From the NCBI GenBank assembly GCA_940337035.1, contig OW679202.1, forward strand, positions 48,749,763 through 48,813,762: a stretch of DNA of 64,000 nt, given 5' to 3'. Below are positions 43,751 to 55,659 of the stretch, in pieces (the first letter of the stretch is position 1; the number at the start of each line of letters is the position of its first letter). The stretch comes from Agriotes lineatus. Lineage: Eukaryota; Arthropoda; Insecta; Coleoptera; Elateridae. Below the pieces are notes generated by a model that was not told the origin of the DNA, searched no databases, and saw only the letters and a program-made list of their open reading frames with translations. The position numbers and the translations under genes are program-made.

Positions 43751-46700
43751 AATTCAGAATATAATTCGAAATTTTTTTGCAAACTCCTTTGTTTTTAAGA
43801 ATGACACTTTGTGAATTGACATCACTTGTCATTTTTTTAAATTAGAAATCCCAACTGGATTGCTACAATTATTTAAAAGTATTGAGCTAATGCATCGTTT
43901 GTTGTGTTTTATTGTCAATGATGAAATTTTTTATTGGAATACTATTTGCGACATCAAAGCAAAATTTAACATTACATACTTGAAATGTGGTTCTGAGCGT
44001 TGCTTCACGTCTTTTTGAAAATAATATGCGAATAATCAGCTAGCATTTATTTTACAATTAACGAATTTTAAAAAAAATAGTACTAGTAGCGTTTATTTTA
44101 AAATTAGTAGTTTCAGTGCTAAAATTTAAAAGTTGATACAATTATTTTAAAGTAATAGACTAATATTTCATTTTACTTTTTTTATTTCAAGGATGTATAC
44201 ATATGCAACAAATGTAATTTTGAGCATGGTTTCCTCGTCGTCTTTGCACTGACGTCATCATTTAAAGCATTAAAAATCCAAGTGGGTTAAATTAGTTCAA
44301 AATAATAGATACAAATAATATAAGCATTGGGCGCTAAAGATAAGCATAATCCCCATTAGGTTATATTATTTTTCTTAAAATGCCATCGAAAATTAAGAAT
44401 TTGTGAAATTTTACTCAAGTAATGTACATAGTATAGTATTTTCTTGTTAAAATTGTATTATTTCAAATGTATTAAAAATTAAAATGTGGAACATCTCTAG
44501 TAGTTGACTTGATTTTGAATCATTTTAGTTCTCCAAAAATCGAGGCAAATGCCGTTGCCACTCGACCCAGAAAATTTCATTTACAAAATATGATAAAAAC
44601 ATTACCTTCTTTAATAGGAATTCTTACAATACGTACTGCATTTAGTACTAGTCAATACATCGCAAGTAACATCAAGTCTTACTAATAGCTTATAGGGACG
44701 TAGGTAGCTTTTATTATTTTTTAAATTTCTACTTCTATGAATGTCATTTAAATTGCTCTTAAATTTGAATGTGTAGACATACAGAAGTATTCAACGAACC
44801 TGCCATATTAGAAAACGTTTATCTAAAATATGACTAATTATTGATAATTAAAATATATTATTACTTCTACTCACTCGTAGACATACAATTGCCATCTCAG
44901 CAATATTTTAAAATAAGTGTTTTTCAATCAAATAAGCATTTGAAAAAGGGTTTTACGTTGGGAAGTTCAGAGAGCTTATTACACTGCTTAATCGTTTCTT
45001 GCAATGTAATATGTTGTACTTAAGAAATCATTACAATTAGGGCGTGTCCATTATTGCTTTCAACGACCATTTACTTACCCAAATTATATAAATATTATGT
45101 TAATTTGCTCATTAACTTACATTATAGATAAGATTATTAGCATGCTTATGCTGAAAAAGTTCAGTATCGACCACAAAAACTAGACTAAACGAGCAAATTA
45201 AACTACATCAAGTCGGAGTTCAAAAATTACTACAACGTTGCTCTTGGAATTTCTGACTAAGCAAACGCTAATGAAACAAGAATAAACAGTGTCGAATCAG
45301 TACAAATGATACTCATTAATTATTGAGGAATTGTACAGGCACGGAAGAGATAAACAAGACGCATTTTAAAACCTGCGTGACGTTTACAAAATCATCTACA
45401 GCCAACTAGAATTAATTATCAGTCGTAAAAGCGGGCTATAAATAATATACTATCAATACCTTTTGTAATTTGTTGTAAAATGTGAAATCTCAAAGGCATG
45501 GATTTGCGGATGAGGTTGATTTGTACAACTCTGTTTTATCAATTTTAATTTCAAAAATAAATTTAACTATTTTACCTGTAATATCATAATATTGATGAAA
45601 ATACGTTGATACATGTGCATAATAATACTAATACGTACATTTGCACGAGTTTCGTCTTCACCTAATGATTAGAAATCGACCATTTTCTAACAATACTTTT
45701 TAAAAACAAAAATTCTAATTATGTAATGCTATACTGTTGAGCACTCAACTTTGCAGACATTTTTTTTTCAGAATTAGTTATTAATCTTACTAACTAAAAC
45801 GCAAAGAAGAAATCAACATAAAATAACTGCTTGCAGAGCTTCAACCGCGTAGTTATCAATCTACGGTAACAATGGTTAGCAACGTAATACAATCGAATGT
45901 ACATACATTATTCGTCTATTAGTAGTAAAAATACGTATAGCCTACCTAACGATCTGATCGAATTCCAGTGCAAAGCATTTTACTACTCGACTTATGATGC
46001 ATAAGTTTTGTTGAAATTTAATCGTAGCATTGAAGTACGATAATCCAGGTAGCCAAATTAGAATTGTCTGCTTTATGTAGACTAGGATGAAGAAAAGTAA
46101 ATTTTAAAAAGTCATTTTAAAAGTTTTAGCGTGGCTAATAACAAATATCTTTGCATAACAATAGAATAATCGAAAATAGACCGTTAAATAAATTTTTTTT
46201 TCTGTGCATATTAGCGCAACTAATTATTTCAAAAGAAAAGTTCTAAAATTGGAATAATATTTCTTTAAAAATAATATTATTTTAAAAACACATACAATAT
46301 CTTTATGTATGATTTTAGAGGCGCATCGACGTTCTATTGACTTTTATGGAGGATTAAAAATAAATTAAGTAAAACAAAAATACACAAACACATAGGTACG
46401 TATCGATTAACAATGTCCTCTCAAAAGAACACTTTACAGACGTTTTGTTAGCTGGTAGTATTCTAGTATATCAAAATGAATCAAATGAATCCTTGATTTG
46501 ATATAGTGTGCCGCTGGGGAATATCTACCAATATTGTCCACAAATAAATCAAGAAATTATGACTTGATATATTTCGGAACAAAGCTTATCGCTCATAAAA
46601 AATCTGTAAAAGTATTTACGCGGAACTTTCCTTGTCAATGGAAGTGTGACACTAAACATTTTGAAAAATCAAAGGGAACTAAGGATAAAAATATCTTTAT

Positions 46701-46769
46701 GTTTCTAATAATACTGAAACAATAAACTAAAACACTTGATAATGCAAATTGCATCAATTTGCAACAGAT
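43751..46769. other. Unassigned AT-rich sequence
   Basis: Very AT-rich with no recognisable gene, RNA or element except the small hairpin at 45849-45866. It is the longest featureless stretch apart from 51.8-55.6 kb. Confidence 0.5.
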
Positions 46770-46842
46770 TGCAGGCTGTGGGATTCGAACCCAGCTCGAT
46801 TTCAGCGCCTGCAAAAGCTATTTTAACGCTTAGCAACAGCTT
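46770..46842 (-). pseudogene. tRNA-derived relic (B box intact)
   Basis: On the minus strand: an A-box-like TTGCTAAGCGTTAA, a central arm, and a perfect B box GGGTTCGAATCCCAC. The flanking AAGCTGT / ACAGCCT can pair at 6 of 7 positions as an acceptor stem. The anticodon arm is not clean. It is either a Leu/Ser-like tRNA pseudogene or a tRNA-type SINE head. Confidence 0.62.
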
Positions 46843-47035
46843 GAACACTATCTGCCTAGTAGTCCCGTTCGACCACCACGTGGCATTTATGCTCGCGGCT
46901 GGATTATATACGAAGCGCTTATCGTTCCCACTTTTCCCAATTTCGGCAAGGTTAAAACCTAAGCTATGTGCAAATTATTACTTTCATCTCTTTCTCAGTT
47001 AAAGCAAAAGTAATCATTATTTTACTTTTTTAAGG
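46843..47035. other. Possible SINE body
   Basis: Less AT-rich sequence (CCACCACGTGGC, GCTCGCGGCTGG) adjoining the tRNA relic upstream on the minus strand. No second copy is present in this window to define it. Confidence 0.25.
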
Positions 47036-47651
47036 TGCTCATCCTGTATATATTTTACCGAAAGTATATTCGGTTTCGAGCCAAGTAGACATATAGTCCC
47101 CATCAAGATATCGACTTCCTCCAACAATTAGTTTTTGAGATATACCGCCAACAGACGGACGGACAGAAACGTAAAGATTTAAAGGAGTCTCGGAAGGTGA
47201 TTTTTTCACTATTACAAGACGAAGCTGCACCAAAGCACAACTCTTCGCATTTGTTATTATTTCCATATTTACACTAATTTATTGGCATATTCTGGTATTT
47301 GTCGTTTGGTTTCTTATTTTTTCTTCAATTCTTACTTGCCTCGTCTAAAAGACTAAAGAAATATTGTAATCGGGATAAAATCACCTTCCGAGATTTCTTC
47401 AGATCTTCACGTTTCAGACGTGACGAAAAACATGTTTTCTCAACTCCGTCTGTCTGCCTGCCTGTCTGGCTGGCTCGGGCGGTCTGTCCGTCAGTCCGTC
47501 CGTCCGTCCGTCCGTCCGTCCGTCCGTCTGTCTGTCTGTCTGTATAGCTCAAAAACGATTTGTTGGAGGAGGACGATATTTTGTATGCAGATTATATGTC
47601 TACCTGTCTCGAAACCGAGATAATTCCGGTCAAGTATATACAGGGTGAACA
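47036..47651. mobile_element. Foldback-type element with about 190-bp inverted arms and (CCGT)n tract
   Basis: The left arm (47036-47225) and inverted right arm (47360-47651) share T(G/T)TCA.CCTGTATATA, CGGTTTCGAG, GTAGACATATA, TCCTCCAACAA, GTTTTTGAG.TATAC and TCTCGGAAGGTGATTTT. The right arm is longer because of a pyrimidine tetranucleotide array. No coding capacity or target duplication was found. Confidence 0.82.
47447..47542. repeat. (CTGT)n-(CCGT)n-(CTGT)n microsatellite
   Basis: A compound tetranucleotide tract. The matching site in the opposite arm has only CAGACGGACGGACAG, so it expanded in one arm. Frames over it (47299-47623, both strands) read as RTDG or PSVR repeats and are not genes. 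Confidence 0.92.
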
Positions 47652-47984
47652 TCTAACATAATAAAATTCTGCCTAGTTTTGCTTTTCCTGGAGAATTATT
47701 AGTTAAATAAAAGTAATACTACTACTAGCTCTCGCTTTGACCCTTGTCGAAAAGAACATATTTTGGACCTAACATATACAGAGCGAACATTCTGCATAAG
47801 TCATGTAGCGAGCGCGTCGTTTATACCGCTATTGTAAGCGAGATTCCGTGATTCAGAGTCAGGCGCCGGCCTAGCATCGCACAGTGGGTCGAATAAACAA
47901 TTTTTGGCCAAAACTCTGAAACCTATGAAACTGGTCCAAAATTAGGTGGCGATTTCAGAAAAAATAATGAGAAAAATCCCATTG

Positions 47985-48372
47985 AAAAATTTGAGGGGGT
48001 TGATTTCTAAAAAAAATTGTAAAATTTTGAAAAAAATAATTCTCAGAGAACTCAGCCTGATAATTAACGTAAAAATAGTGAAAAAATTGCCTGGATGAAG
48101 TAGGGTGGTTTTATGGGGGTTGAAATCAAAAGAACTTATTTAAAATCTGAAATTTGGGGTTCGTTTTAAATGCAACCTTACAGTTAATGTAAAAACAGTG
48201 AAAACATTGCTTTTGTAAAATAGGGTGGTTTTAAGGGGTTGAAATCAAAATAGTAGAATTAAAATCTGAAATTTAGTATTCATATTGTATTCAGTCTGAC
48301 AATTAACGTAAAAATAGTGAAAACATTGTCTTGATGAATAGGGTGGTTTTAAGGGGGTTGAAAGTAAATAAA
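47985..48372 (+). repeat. Tandem repeat, about 120-bp period, about 3 units
   Basis: Units begin at 48061, 48181 and about 48300 (GATAATTAACGTAAAAATAG or a variant). Each contains TAGGGTGGTTTTAWGGGGGTTGAAA. A partial unit precedes them (GAGGGGGTTGATTTC near 47990). Units differ by about 15-20%, so the array is not recent. It lies inside the Transib-like element. Confidence 0.9.
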
Positions 48373-48546
48373 AACTATAAAAAATTCAGAAACCACAAAA
48401 TTCCATTTGTAAACTTATGGATTTATTCGGAATGTTTTTTGCAACAACGTATATATATATGGTACCACTTAATAACAAAATTAAAATTAACAAAAAATAT
48501 GTTATTTACAAAATCTGAACCGAAATGATATTATTTTATAAATATT

Positions 48547-48556
48547 TTTTTTATTG
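48547..48556 (-). promoter_or_regulatory. Polyadenylation signal AATAAA
   Basis: On the minus strand, TGATTAACAATAAAAAAAAT places AATAAA directly after the stop of the predicted small gene. AT-richness makes a chance match easy. Confidence 0.4.
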
Positions 48557-48560
48557 TTAA

Positions 48561-49149
48561 TCAATAATCACTTTCATAGTCACTTTGTGCCTCACTAGAA
48601 TCACTTTCAAACATGGATGTACTAAATTCATCAACATCAGATGAAATTGGGGTTTCCATTGATGTTAGTGTACCTGATGGTACTTCTGGCCTATATCAAT
48701 ATTTATTAACAAATAAAATCGGCATTTACCTAAACTTCCGCAGTCTAGCTTATAAGTATAAATTACACTTTTAAATAGTCAAAGGTAAATCACTTTATAA
48801 ATTAAATTGGATCAATCGTGGGAGTATTAATTACTCCTTAAAAAGCGAGGTTTTTCACTGCACCATTATGTTTAAAAGGTAATGGTTTAAAAAAGCGCAG
48901 CTAAGCGCAGCTAAAAGTTGTGGAACATTAAAGTCCACACATTAATATACACAGATATTTGTTTAACAAAGTCGAAGTTTGCCAAAGTAAAATTTAAATA
49001 AAAAAATAAAGTTAAAATTAGCTGTTTTTACCGGCGCGGTGCCCAATACACCTTTTTTATGATATGCTTTAAGTCACAAGCCATATATTACTATATAAAG
49101 TGAAATATTTATCTAAAATATATCCCTTACCTTGTTCTCTGTCAGACAT
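48561..49149 (-). CDS. Two-exon gene for a 47-residue acidic serine-rich protein (predicted)
   Basis: Exon 1 (49149-49131) starts ATG and encodes MSDREQ plus one base, ending CAAG before a strong donor GTAAGG. Exon 2 starts at 48685 after ATATTGATATAGGCCAG and runs to TGA at 48563-48561. The splice uses a 445-bp intron and gives exactly 144 nt with no internal stop. The peptide begins MSDREQEVPSGTLTSME and ends SDSSEAQSDYESDY. It is rich in Ser, Asp and Glu, with no Cys, signal peptide or membrane segment. AATAAA lies about 10 bases past the stop. It sits wholly inside the Transib-like element. It could be a minimal accessory protein or a stump of a transposase gene left by deletion. Splicing is predicted, not observed. 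Confidence 0.5.
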
Positions 49150-49400
49150 GGCTGATTTTTAACTTAAAGTTTTCAAAATCACAATCACAAGAACACTAAA
49201 ATTTCACTGTACAACTACAGACTTACACACGTCTTCGTTCTCTATTCAATAATGACCTTTATTCTTACTAATTACGCAGTAATTTAGATATTTCCTGCAA
49301 ATCGTTAAAATTCAATCATTCCTACTTTTGGCCAGAAATTTCTAAAAGTGACCCACTGTGCATCGTCGGAGCCCGAGTTCGAATCCCATAGGCCACATAT

Positions 49401-50695
49401 TTTTTTTAAAATTTGAAAATAGATGTAATTCACATTACTCTTGTGAGGGAAGGTTCGTGTAAAGCCCTCTATAGATATTTAATTTATAGGTTTTTATATT
49501 TTAGAATTGTTTTCTTCCATATGTTATTTCTTTTAAATTCGCACCATTGCTGGACATTTTAGCTATCCCAAAGCAATCAAAAACTTATATTGGTTTTTTA
49601 AAGTCGTCGAAAAATTAGAACTGCTTAAAAAGAATATGCCTTTCCATTTTCATACTTATGGATCACCCTCCCCACTATTCTTTTTGGATTCATTCTTACT
49701 ATGGTTAGTGTTAATTATTTCTAAAGATTTTGAGAAACGGTAGTAAATTGCTAGATGCTGTACTAGAGCTTTTCCTTTTTGCGTCTATAATTTAAGTTTA
49801 TCTTTTCGAAGAGATTGTTATTAGATATGTTTTTAATTTTATGTATCGTTGTTTCAATTGTGTTGTAATGAGGAAATATAGTTTTCGATTAGTTTTGCTA
49901 GTTAACAGATGGCGTGAATCGCTTTTTTATGAAAGGGATAATGCAGCACACAGGTTTTTATACTCGTATTATACAGAGAAGATCTTATTATCCCAGATAT
50001 CATATAGCCAATATCATTAATATTATATTTAGGTGACAGTGGGTTTAATAATTAATAAAATAATAAACAATATCATGACGATAATGAATTTGTTTCGTAA
50101 TTTTCCAACGATTTCCGTAAAATTACATTATGAAGCACTGATGATTGCCTTTTCGTGTGCCTGTGTTATTAGCATTCTTGTTATTATATTAAATACGCAT
50201 TGTTTTGAATCGCGTTGGCTCAACAGTAGTAAAATATATTATTGAAATGCTGAAAAAGGACAAATAATAAAAAAAAAAGAAGCAAACGTTGATTATTACG
50301 ACAATGGGGCGCTGTGTGAATTTTTAGATCAAGTATTTCTGATAAAAGTATTTCAAACAGAACCTAAACCATACGTACACTAAAACAATTTTCAAATACA
50401 AAAATATTTCTTCTTTGTTGTTATGCACAAATGACCTACTTGTATCATGAAGATATGGCATATAATTTATAACAATTTGGTTTTTGTATAAACACTTTGA
50501 AAGAGATCTCTTAGATTTTAAAGCCCTACACATTTTGGCAATGTGATGTTCGAAGGCATGGATCATAGATGTTCTTATGTGCAATTTTTACCGATAAATT
50601 TCGTATTTCGCTACCCTACAAAATAAAAAATATTAAAATTAGAATCTGTTCTCGTTATCATCAAAATAATAATTAAAGTTAAAAATTAACAAAAA
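49401..50695. other. Unassigned AT-rich sequence
   Basis: The frames at 50033-50245 and 50324-50584 carry no recognisable motif. Nothing else seen. Confidence 0.5.
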
Positions 50696-50701
50696 AGTTT
50701 A

Positions 50702-50777
50702 GTGACCAATTTCCAGTAAATTGCTTGGCATTTATTGGAAATTGGTTACTTTTCAGCTCCAGTTTTAAAGCTGAAAA
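50702..50777. repeat. Two adjacent hairpins
   Basis: GTGACCAATTTCCAGTAAAT (50702-50721) pairs with ATTTATTGGAAATTGGTTAC (50730-50749). TTTTCAGCT (50750-50758) pairs with AAGCTGAAAA (50768-50777). They lie just left of repeat R2 copy 2. Confidence 0.75.
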
Positions 50778-50959
50778 TTGGTGGCTTTTCAGTTCCAGTA
50801 AAAAGCTAAGCTTTCTTGAGAATTTTTAGTTTTAATTATTTTTTCGTTAATGTCAAAGACAGATTGTATACAAAACGTTCGAATTTTAATATTTAGAATT
50901 TTGTAAAATGGCCAAATATCCTATAAATAGCATGAGTTATATCACAAAAAATTGCAAAT

Positions 50960-51770
50960 GTTTATTCCATTTGTTGCATCAAATGGGAAACATTTTCATT
51001 TGTAATTTTTTAAAAACAAAATTTCTACAGCAACAATTTGTACTTGTCTTAGCTTCTATCAGATATACCGAGTAAGTTTTACTTAGTTAGAAAATGGCGT
51101 TTTTCGAAATTGTCAACATAAAAAATTGCTATTTTTCTCAAATTAAGTAGGAACACTTAATTTTAAAATTCAAAATTCTTCAGCTGAAGACTTCAAAGAT
51201 TTATAATTGTAAAAACTAATAGAAAATGTTAATTTATCCTGTAGATTTTTTTTATTTACCGAGAGGTAATCTGTTCCCATAATTTTTACATTTTTGATGC
51301 AGGCACCTTTTGGAGAAATATTTTTCAATAAAATTAATATCTATGTAAATGGCTTTTAAAAACTCTAACCCACCCCTGTTAATGAATTACTGTTACAAAA
51401 ATCTTGTAAATGATCTTTTACAGTTGTCTAAATGAGGAGATTTTTCTTGATCAAATTCACATGTTCTAAATATTTAGGATTTTTTTTTCAAAATTTTGAA
51501 TCAAAATTTTATATTTAGATAGGAAATCATATTTTAAACAACTTTTTAGAGTAGTAAATTTTTTTCTCTATCTCTCTTTCTATAGCTAATGCATTTTTCG
51601 CAATTATTTAAAAAAATATATAAAATTTGACAGATAACTATAATTTTTGTTTGGACCAATTGTAATCGTTTTCAACCACCTTCGATTGCCAGGGTTTTGA
51701 CTTTTCAAAAAACTCTAAATAAAAAATTTTCCTATTTGATGTCAATTTTTTAGCGATCACTGTATATACA
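50960..51770 (-). repeat. Dispersed AT-rich repeat R2, copy 2 (inverted)
   Basis: The reverse complement of this stretch follows 15110-15960 over most of its length. Landmarks are CTATCAGATATACCGAGTAA (51056), AAAATGGCGTTTTTCGAAATTG, and CTAATGCATTTTTCGCAATT (51585). The two copies together show a unit of roughly 0.85 kb without protein coding. Confidence 0.75.
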
Positions 51771-54700
51771 GCTTTTTCTTTTTTAACTGTGTTAATGAAT
51801 TGCTGTGAAATTTTAAAATAAATTAAAATTTTGTTTACTAATGCAATTATGATGTATATTACAATCCAAGTAACATCAGGGTTAGGATTCCGGTCAGTTC
51901 ATTTTAAGTAGACTATAGCTGGTTCATTTATATTCATATCTATTCCTAATATTTCCAGCTATACATATATGTTTTAAATGCATTTTTTAGGTCATCGATA
52001 AATAGAAAATTGTAAAACCAGTACATAACGCTTATTTTATTAACTTTACATTTTTCAATATATATGTATTTAATTCATATAATTGTCAGCAGCTTTTTTA
52101 ATAACTATTTTTATAACAATAAATCTGAATGGGCTTATTCCAGTTTTTTTTATTATAATTTAATTATAAAGCAAACAAATGAGATACAAAAAACTTAAAA
52201 ATTAAAATTAGAGTGACTTTTATTTCGATTAGGAGATTTCATATAATATAATCAAGTTTTCTTAAAATTTTGTTTCATAAAGCATCCTTTATTTTTCATA
52301 ATGAAAGGAGGACCACAGCTGAGAAACACATTAACAATTTAAGACTGTAAAATGTTAAATCAATTTAGTAACGAACAAACGAGATGGCGAAGCGTGTGGA
52401 TGCGAAAGTAAACACGCTGTATATTAATGTGAGTCATTCTCTAACATTATTACTCGCCTTCGTAGATGTTAGGTTCTATGCATGTTTGAAAGATAATTCT
52501 TCTTGAGTAATTCTTTTATTCTGCTTCAGGTTCTTATATACACGGTATTCAAATAAAAATTATATAAGAATACATGGATAACAAAATCGTTATCAAATAT
52601 TACAGTTACAATCTGCATAGACATGTTATATTACATTACATTACCTACATCACATTTAATGTAGTCAACCATTATACAGTATTACTATCCATATGCAAAC
52701 TTCTCTATTTTAATTTGAACACCCAGTAGCTACTGTATGCCTTTTTATTTTAGCGCATGTACATGCCTTTGACGCTTTGCCAAATACAAAACATTAACCT
52801 TTATGTAAACCAGGGTTTATTATGTGTTGGTTTATATTTAATTTTCTGGATCGTAAATCTTATTTAGCAGTGTTGGTTGCATTAGAACAACTTTATTCAG
52901 CTACGTTCATCCGATTTTGTTGGTTAAAGCATTTTAATGCTTTTATGTGTTGTCTTTTGATGCTGCATACATTTCCAATACAATACTGTGGCTTGAACTT
53001 ACAGTTTACAATGATTCATATTGACCTAGAATTGACCAAAACAATAAACTATAAATACTACGTTTAAGAAACTAAAACGTTTTCATCTTCTATTTTGTAT
53101 TAGGTTCAAAGCTTGTTTGTTCCAGCGATTCTCGCTTGGTCTTTATAACTTTTCCGGGGATCTCTTTGCTGTAGACAATTTGTGTCTAGCCATTTTAACT
53201 AATCAATTCCCTTGCGTTCTTGGGGCATGGTCATTCTAAGTAGGTTTTTTATGATATAATCCACTAGTTTATTTTCTGGATTCAGAGTTGTCTTTCATGT
53301 TCTTTTTACTCATCTTTCCTATTGTTCGTAAAATTTTAAGGAAAGCATAGAACAGGATTGTTAGTTTTGGTTATAAATTTTTAATATTGATATAAACTAA
53401 CTTAGTCCATCATTTCGTGATTACGCCCTTTTAGCCTGTGTCCCACTGACCGCATCTTAGTTACGCCCCTGTATATGCTTAGATGGCCCGAAAACCCATT
53501 TTTAGATCTAAGATTACTGCAGGTTCACGATAGCTGTTTAAATATCAAAACTGCTTGCTTTTAAAAAATTGACTGTCACAGTGATTCCGCGTAAAAATAC
53601 CTTTACAACTATTGTCCAATTTCATTCATAAGCTAGAAGCGTGGGAGTTGGCGAAATTGGCAAAGAATCAAATTTCCGAAATATTTGTTAGCTAGTTTTG
53701 TCACTCTCTAAAATCGAATCGAACCCAACGATGGGCCCTTACTGCTGCCCCAGCAACACTCCTTGTGCGAGGAACCCCAAATTAGGCCGAGAATGGGTTT
53801 TATGGGAGCGCAGTTGTTATTAACTTATAACACATAAAGGATAATTTTGTAACCACACAGTTAGGCTGTCAGCTTAGAGATTTCGTGCTGCTTTCACTTA
53901 AAATTATTTATAAGTCTGAGGAATACCGTTAAGTTCGAGAACTAACGCTGACGCATGGTTGCGGTCATGGTGGATACTTTAACTGCAGTAAGGTTGTCAG
54001 GCATCCTGAATTCCCCGGGAAAAGTTCCGATTTTTATTGAATGTCCCGCGTACCAACTAGCTCAGGAAAAATTCCTTTTGTATTAGTAATAATAATCCAG
54101 TCAATAAATTTGCTCGGCGATTATTGCAGGAAGAGGGTTTTTAAAATTTTTTTATATAAACAAATAAGGATCTACTTATTCAGGAATTTTAAGGTTCGCA
54201 AAATATCAGAACCAATCTTGATTCATCATTTAAAGATTCTCGATGAAGGTGCAAGAAGATTTAATTATACTCCACATAAATTGAAAATATGTTATTATTT
54301 GACTTGAACGTAGTGTAAGCTCGTAAACCCATATTTAGCACATAAATTGCCACTTTTGGAACATTCTGTATTTATTTAATACAATTTTAGGGCATGTAAC
54401 AAGGATCTAAAATAAATTGGTGAATTTTATTCTACAGAAGCAGCTACGAGTATACCACTTTAAATTTCAGTGTTTTTATAGTAGTCTGTCTTTATATCTA
54501 CGTGGCATCTATTAAATACTGGACATGGATTGTGGCGTGCTATCCATACTGGCTAATTTTATATACTTTGATATAGCGATTTAGCTAGTTTTTGTTGTAT
54601 GATTAGATTTGGTACTCTTTCTTAAGATTTCAAAATTAAGATAAGAAAAACCTACCGATATTGCTTCGCAACGACTAAACAAAAATGTGTAATTGTTGAT

Positions 54701-55655
54701 TATTTTCAAGTATTACATATATTCTTGCAAAATGTCCTGTGATTAACAAACGGGAGTTTTGGCTGTGCACCTTAGAGTTGCATCTTTGAAACGAAACGGA
54801 AGTCTTTTAAACTTGTATCTTCAACCTTCTATGTCATCTTCCTCATATTAATATATAGCCGTTTACATTTAGGACGCTATGTATATTTACTTCAGTGCCA
54901 TAAATTCGTTAAAATTTGAATAATCTGTTTGCAAGATAAATATTTTAAACTGCAGCTGTTGCTTTCAAAATTTTTTTTCTGTTAATCGCCATTTTTGTGT
55001 TACATAAAAATCTAAGTCCTTTGTGGTGGACTTAATAGAATAACATTTTAAAATTTTGTGTCAAAGCGTACTATCTTTAATGCAGAACATTTCTAGATAA
55101 TCGCCCTTAAAGATGAAAAAGTAATTTATTTTTCCTAACGTCACCCCTTCACCATCGAATAGCATTTTTTTTTTGACATTTGGTAACTAATTATAGCAAT
55201 GCCCGTCTCTGATAGCCCTAACCGCATGCGCATGTGTAGTATGTAGGTATACAGTTTTAATACAATTACATTATTTTGATTGTTATACAAAAATTAAAGT
55301 TTGCTTGCCCTTGTATGGCTAGTTCGGATTTTCAAATATCATCCAATAAGTAAAAATTGTGCCGTTTTACGTTACCTTTGTTATTGCTTTTGGACTGAGC
55401 AAACTGTACAAATTCATTAAAAACTGTTTTAAACAGGGAACTTTTCCAATTTTCATGAAGTACTTCATATATTTTTGTAGGCATGAAAACATTAATCTAG
55501 TAGCCATGAGATCTAACATCACAAGGGTGGTACTAGTTATCTGAAAAAAATATGAACAACACAGCTAACAGCAACGGATTCAGAAAAGCTTTTGAAAATT
55601 TAAGCCATTACTGTTAACACACGGTTGAATGTTGCTCACTAAAATGAATTTGCAA
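51771..55655. other. Unassigned; possible LINE-tail and hAT-end traces
   Basis: Mostly anonymous AT-rich DNA. The minus strand at 53100-53330 gives a faint LINE-tail-like run through frameshifts, too weak to call. At 53990-54060 AGGTTGTCAGGCATCCTGAA with CCCCGGG and GTCCCGCG repeats resembles a hAT terminus, without a partner. A patch at 53700-53830 is less AT-rich. Frames at 52822-53067 and 54041-54307 are anonymous. Confidence 0.35.
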
Positions 55656-55659
55656 GATG

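Larger units (their letters stand above)
47880..49360. mobile_element. Transib-like DNA element with RSS-like CACAGTG ends
   Basis: The termini are CACAGTGGGTCGAATAAACA on the left and, inverted, CACAGTGGGTCACTTTTAGA on the right. A second matched block, AATTTYTGGCCAAAA, sits about 20 bp in on both sides. CATCG lies directly outside each end (47875-47879 and 49361-49365), a 5-bp target duplication. CAC(A/W)RTG-type ends and 5-bp duplications are known for Transib transposons and RAG-like elements. No transposase core is visible. The interior holds a three-unit tandem repeat and a small spliced gene. Confidence 0.8.
47820..49400 (+). pseudogene. tRNA-like/SINE sequence interrupted by the Transib-like element
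   Basis: With 47880-49365 removed, GGCGCCGGCCTAGCATCG joins directly to TCGGAGCCCGAGTTCGAATCCCATAGGCC. This gives an AGTTCGAATCCC B box and a GGCCTA/TAGGCC pairing. An A-box-like GTAGCGAGCGCG lies near 47806. It resembles a tRNA-derived SINE that served as the insertion target. Confidence 0.5.

Noticed and set aside
47299..47623. Open frames on both strands rich in PSVR or RTDG repeats
   Set aside because: They are translations of the (CCGT)n/(CTGT)n tract in a foldback element and are not genes.
47940..48380. CRISPR-like array because of regularly spaced repeats
   Set aside because: The repeats are about 120 bp, contiguous and diverged, in an insect-type genome. They are a minisatellite inside a transposon.
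53100..53340. LINE-tail-like peptide on the minus strand
   Set aside because: Requires several frameshifts and lacks a clear WFGH..RM or GRP..RW core.
53990..54070. hAT-like terminus AGGTTGTCAGGCATCCTGAA
   Set aside because: No matching inverted end or 8-bp duplication was found in the following sequence.
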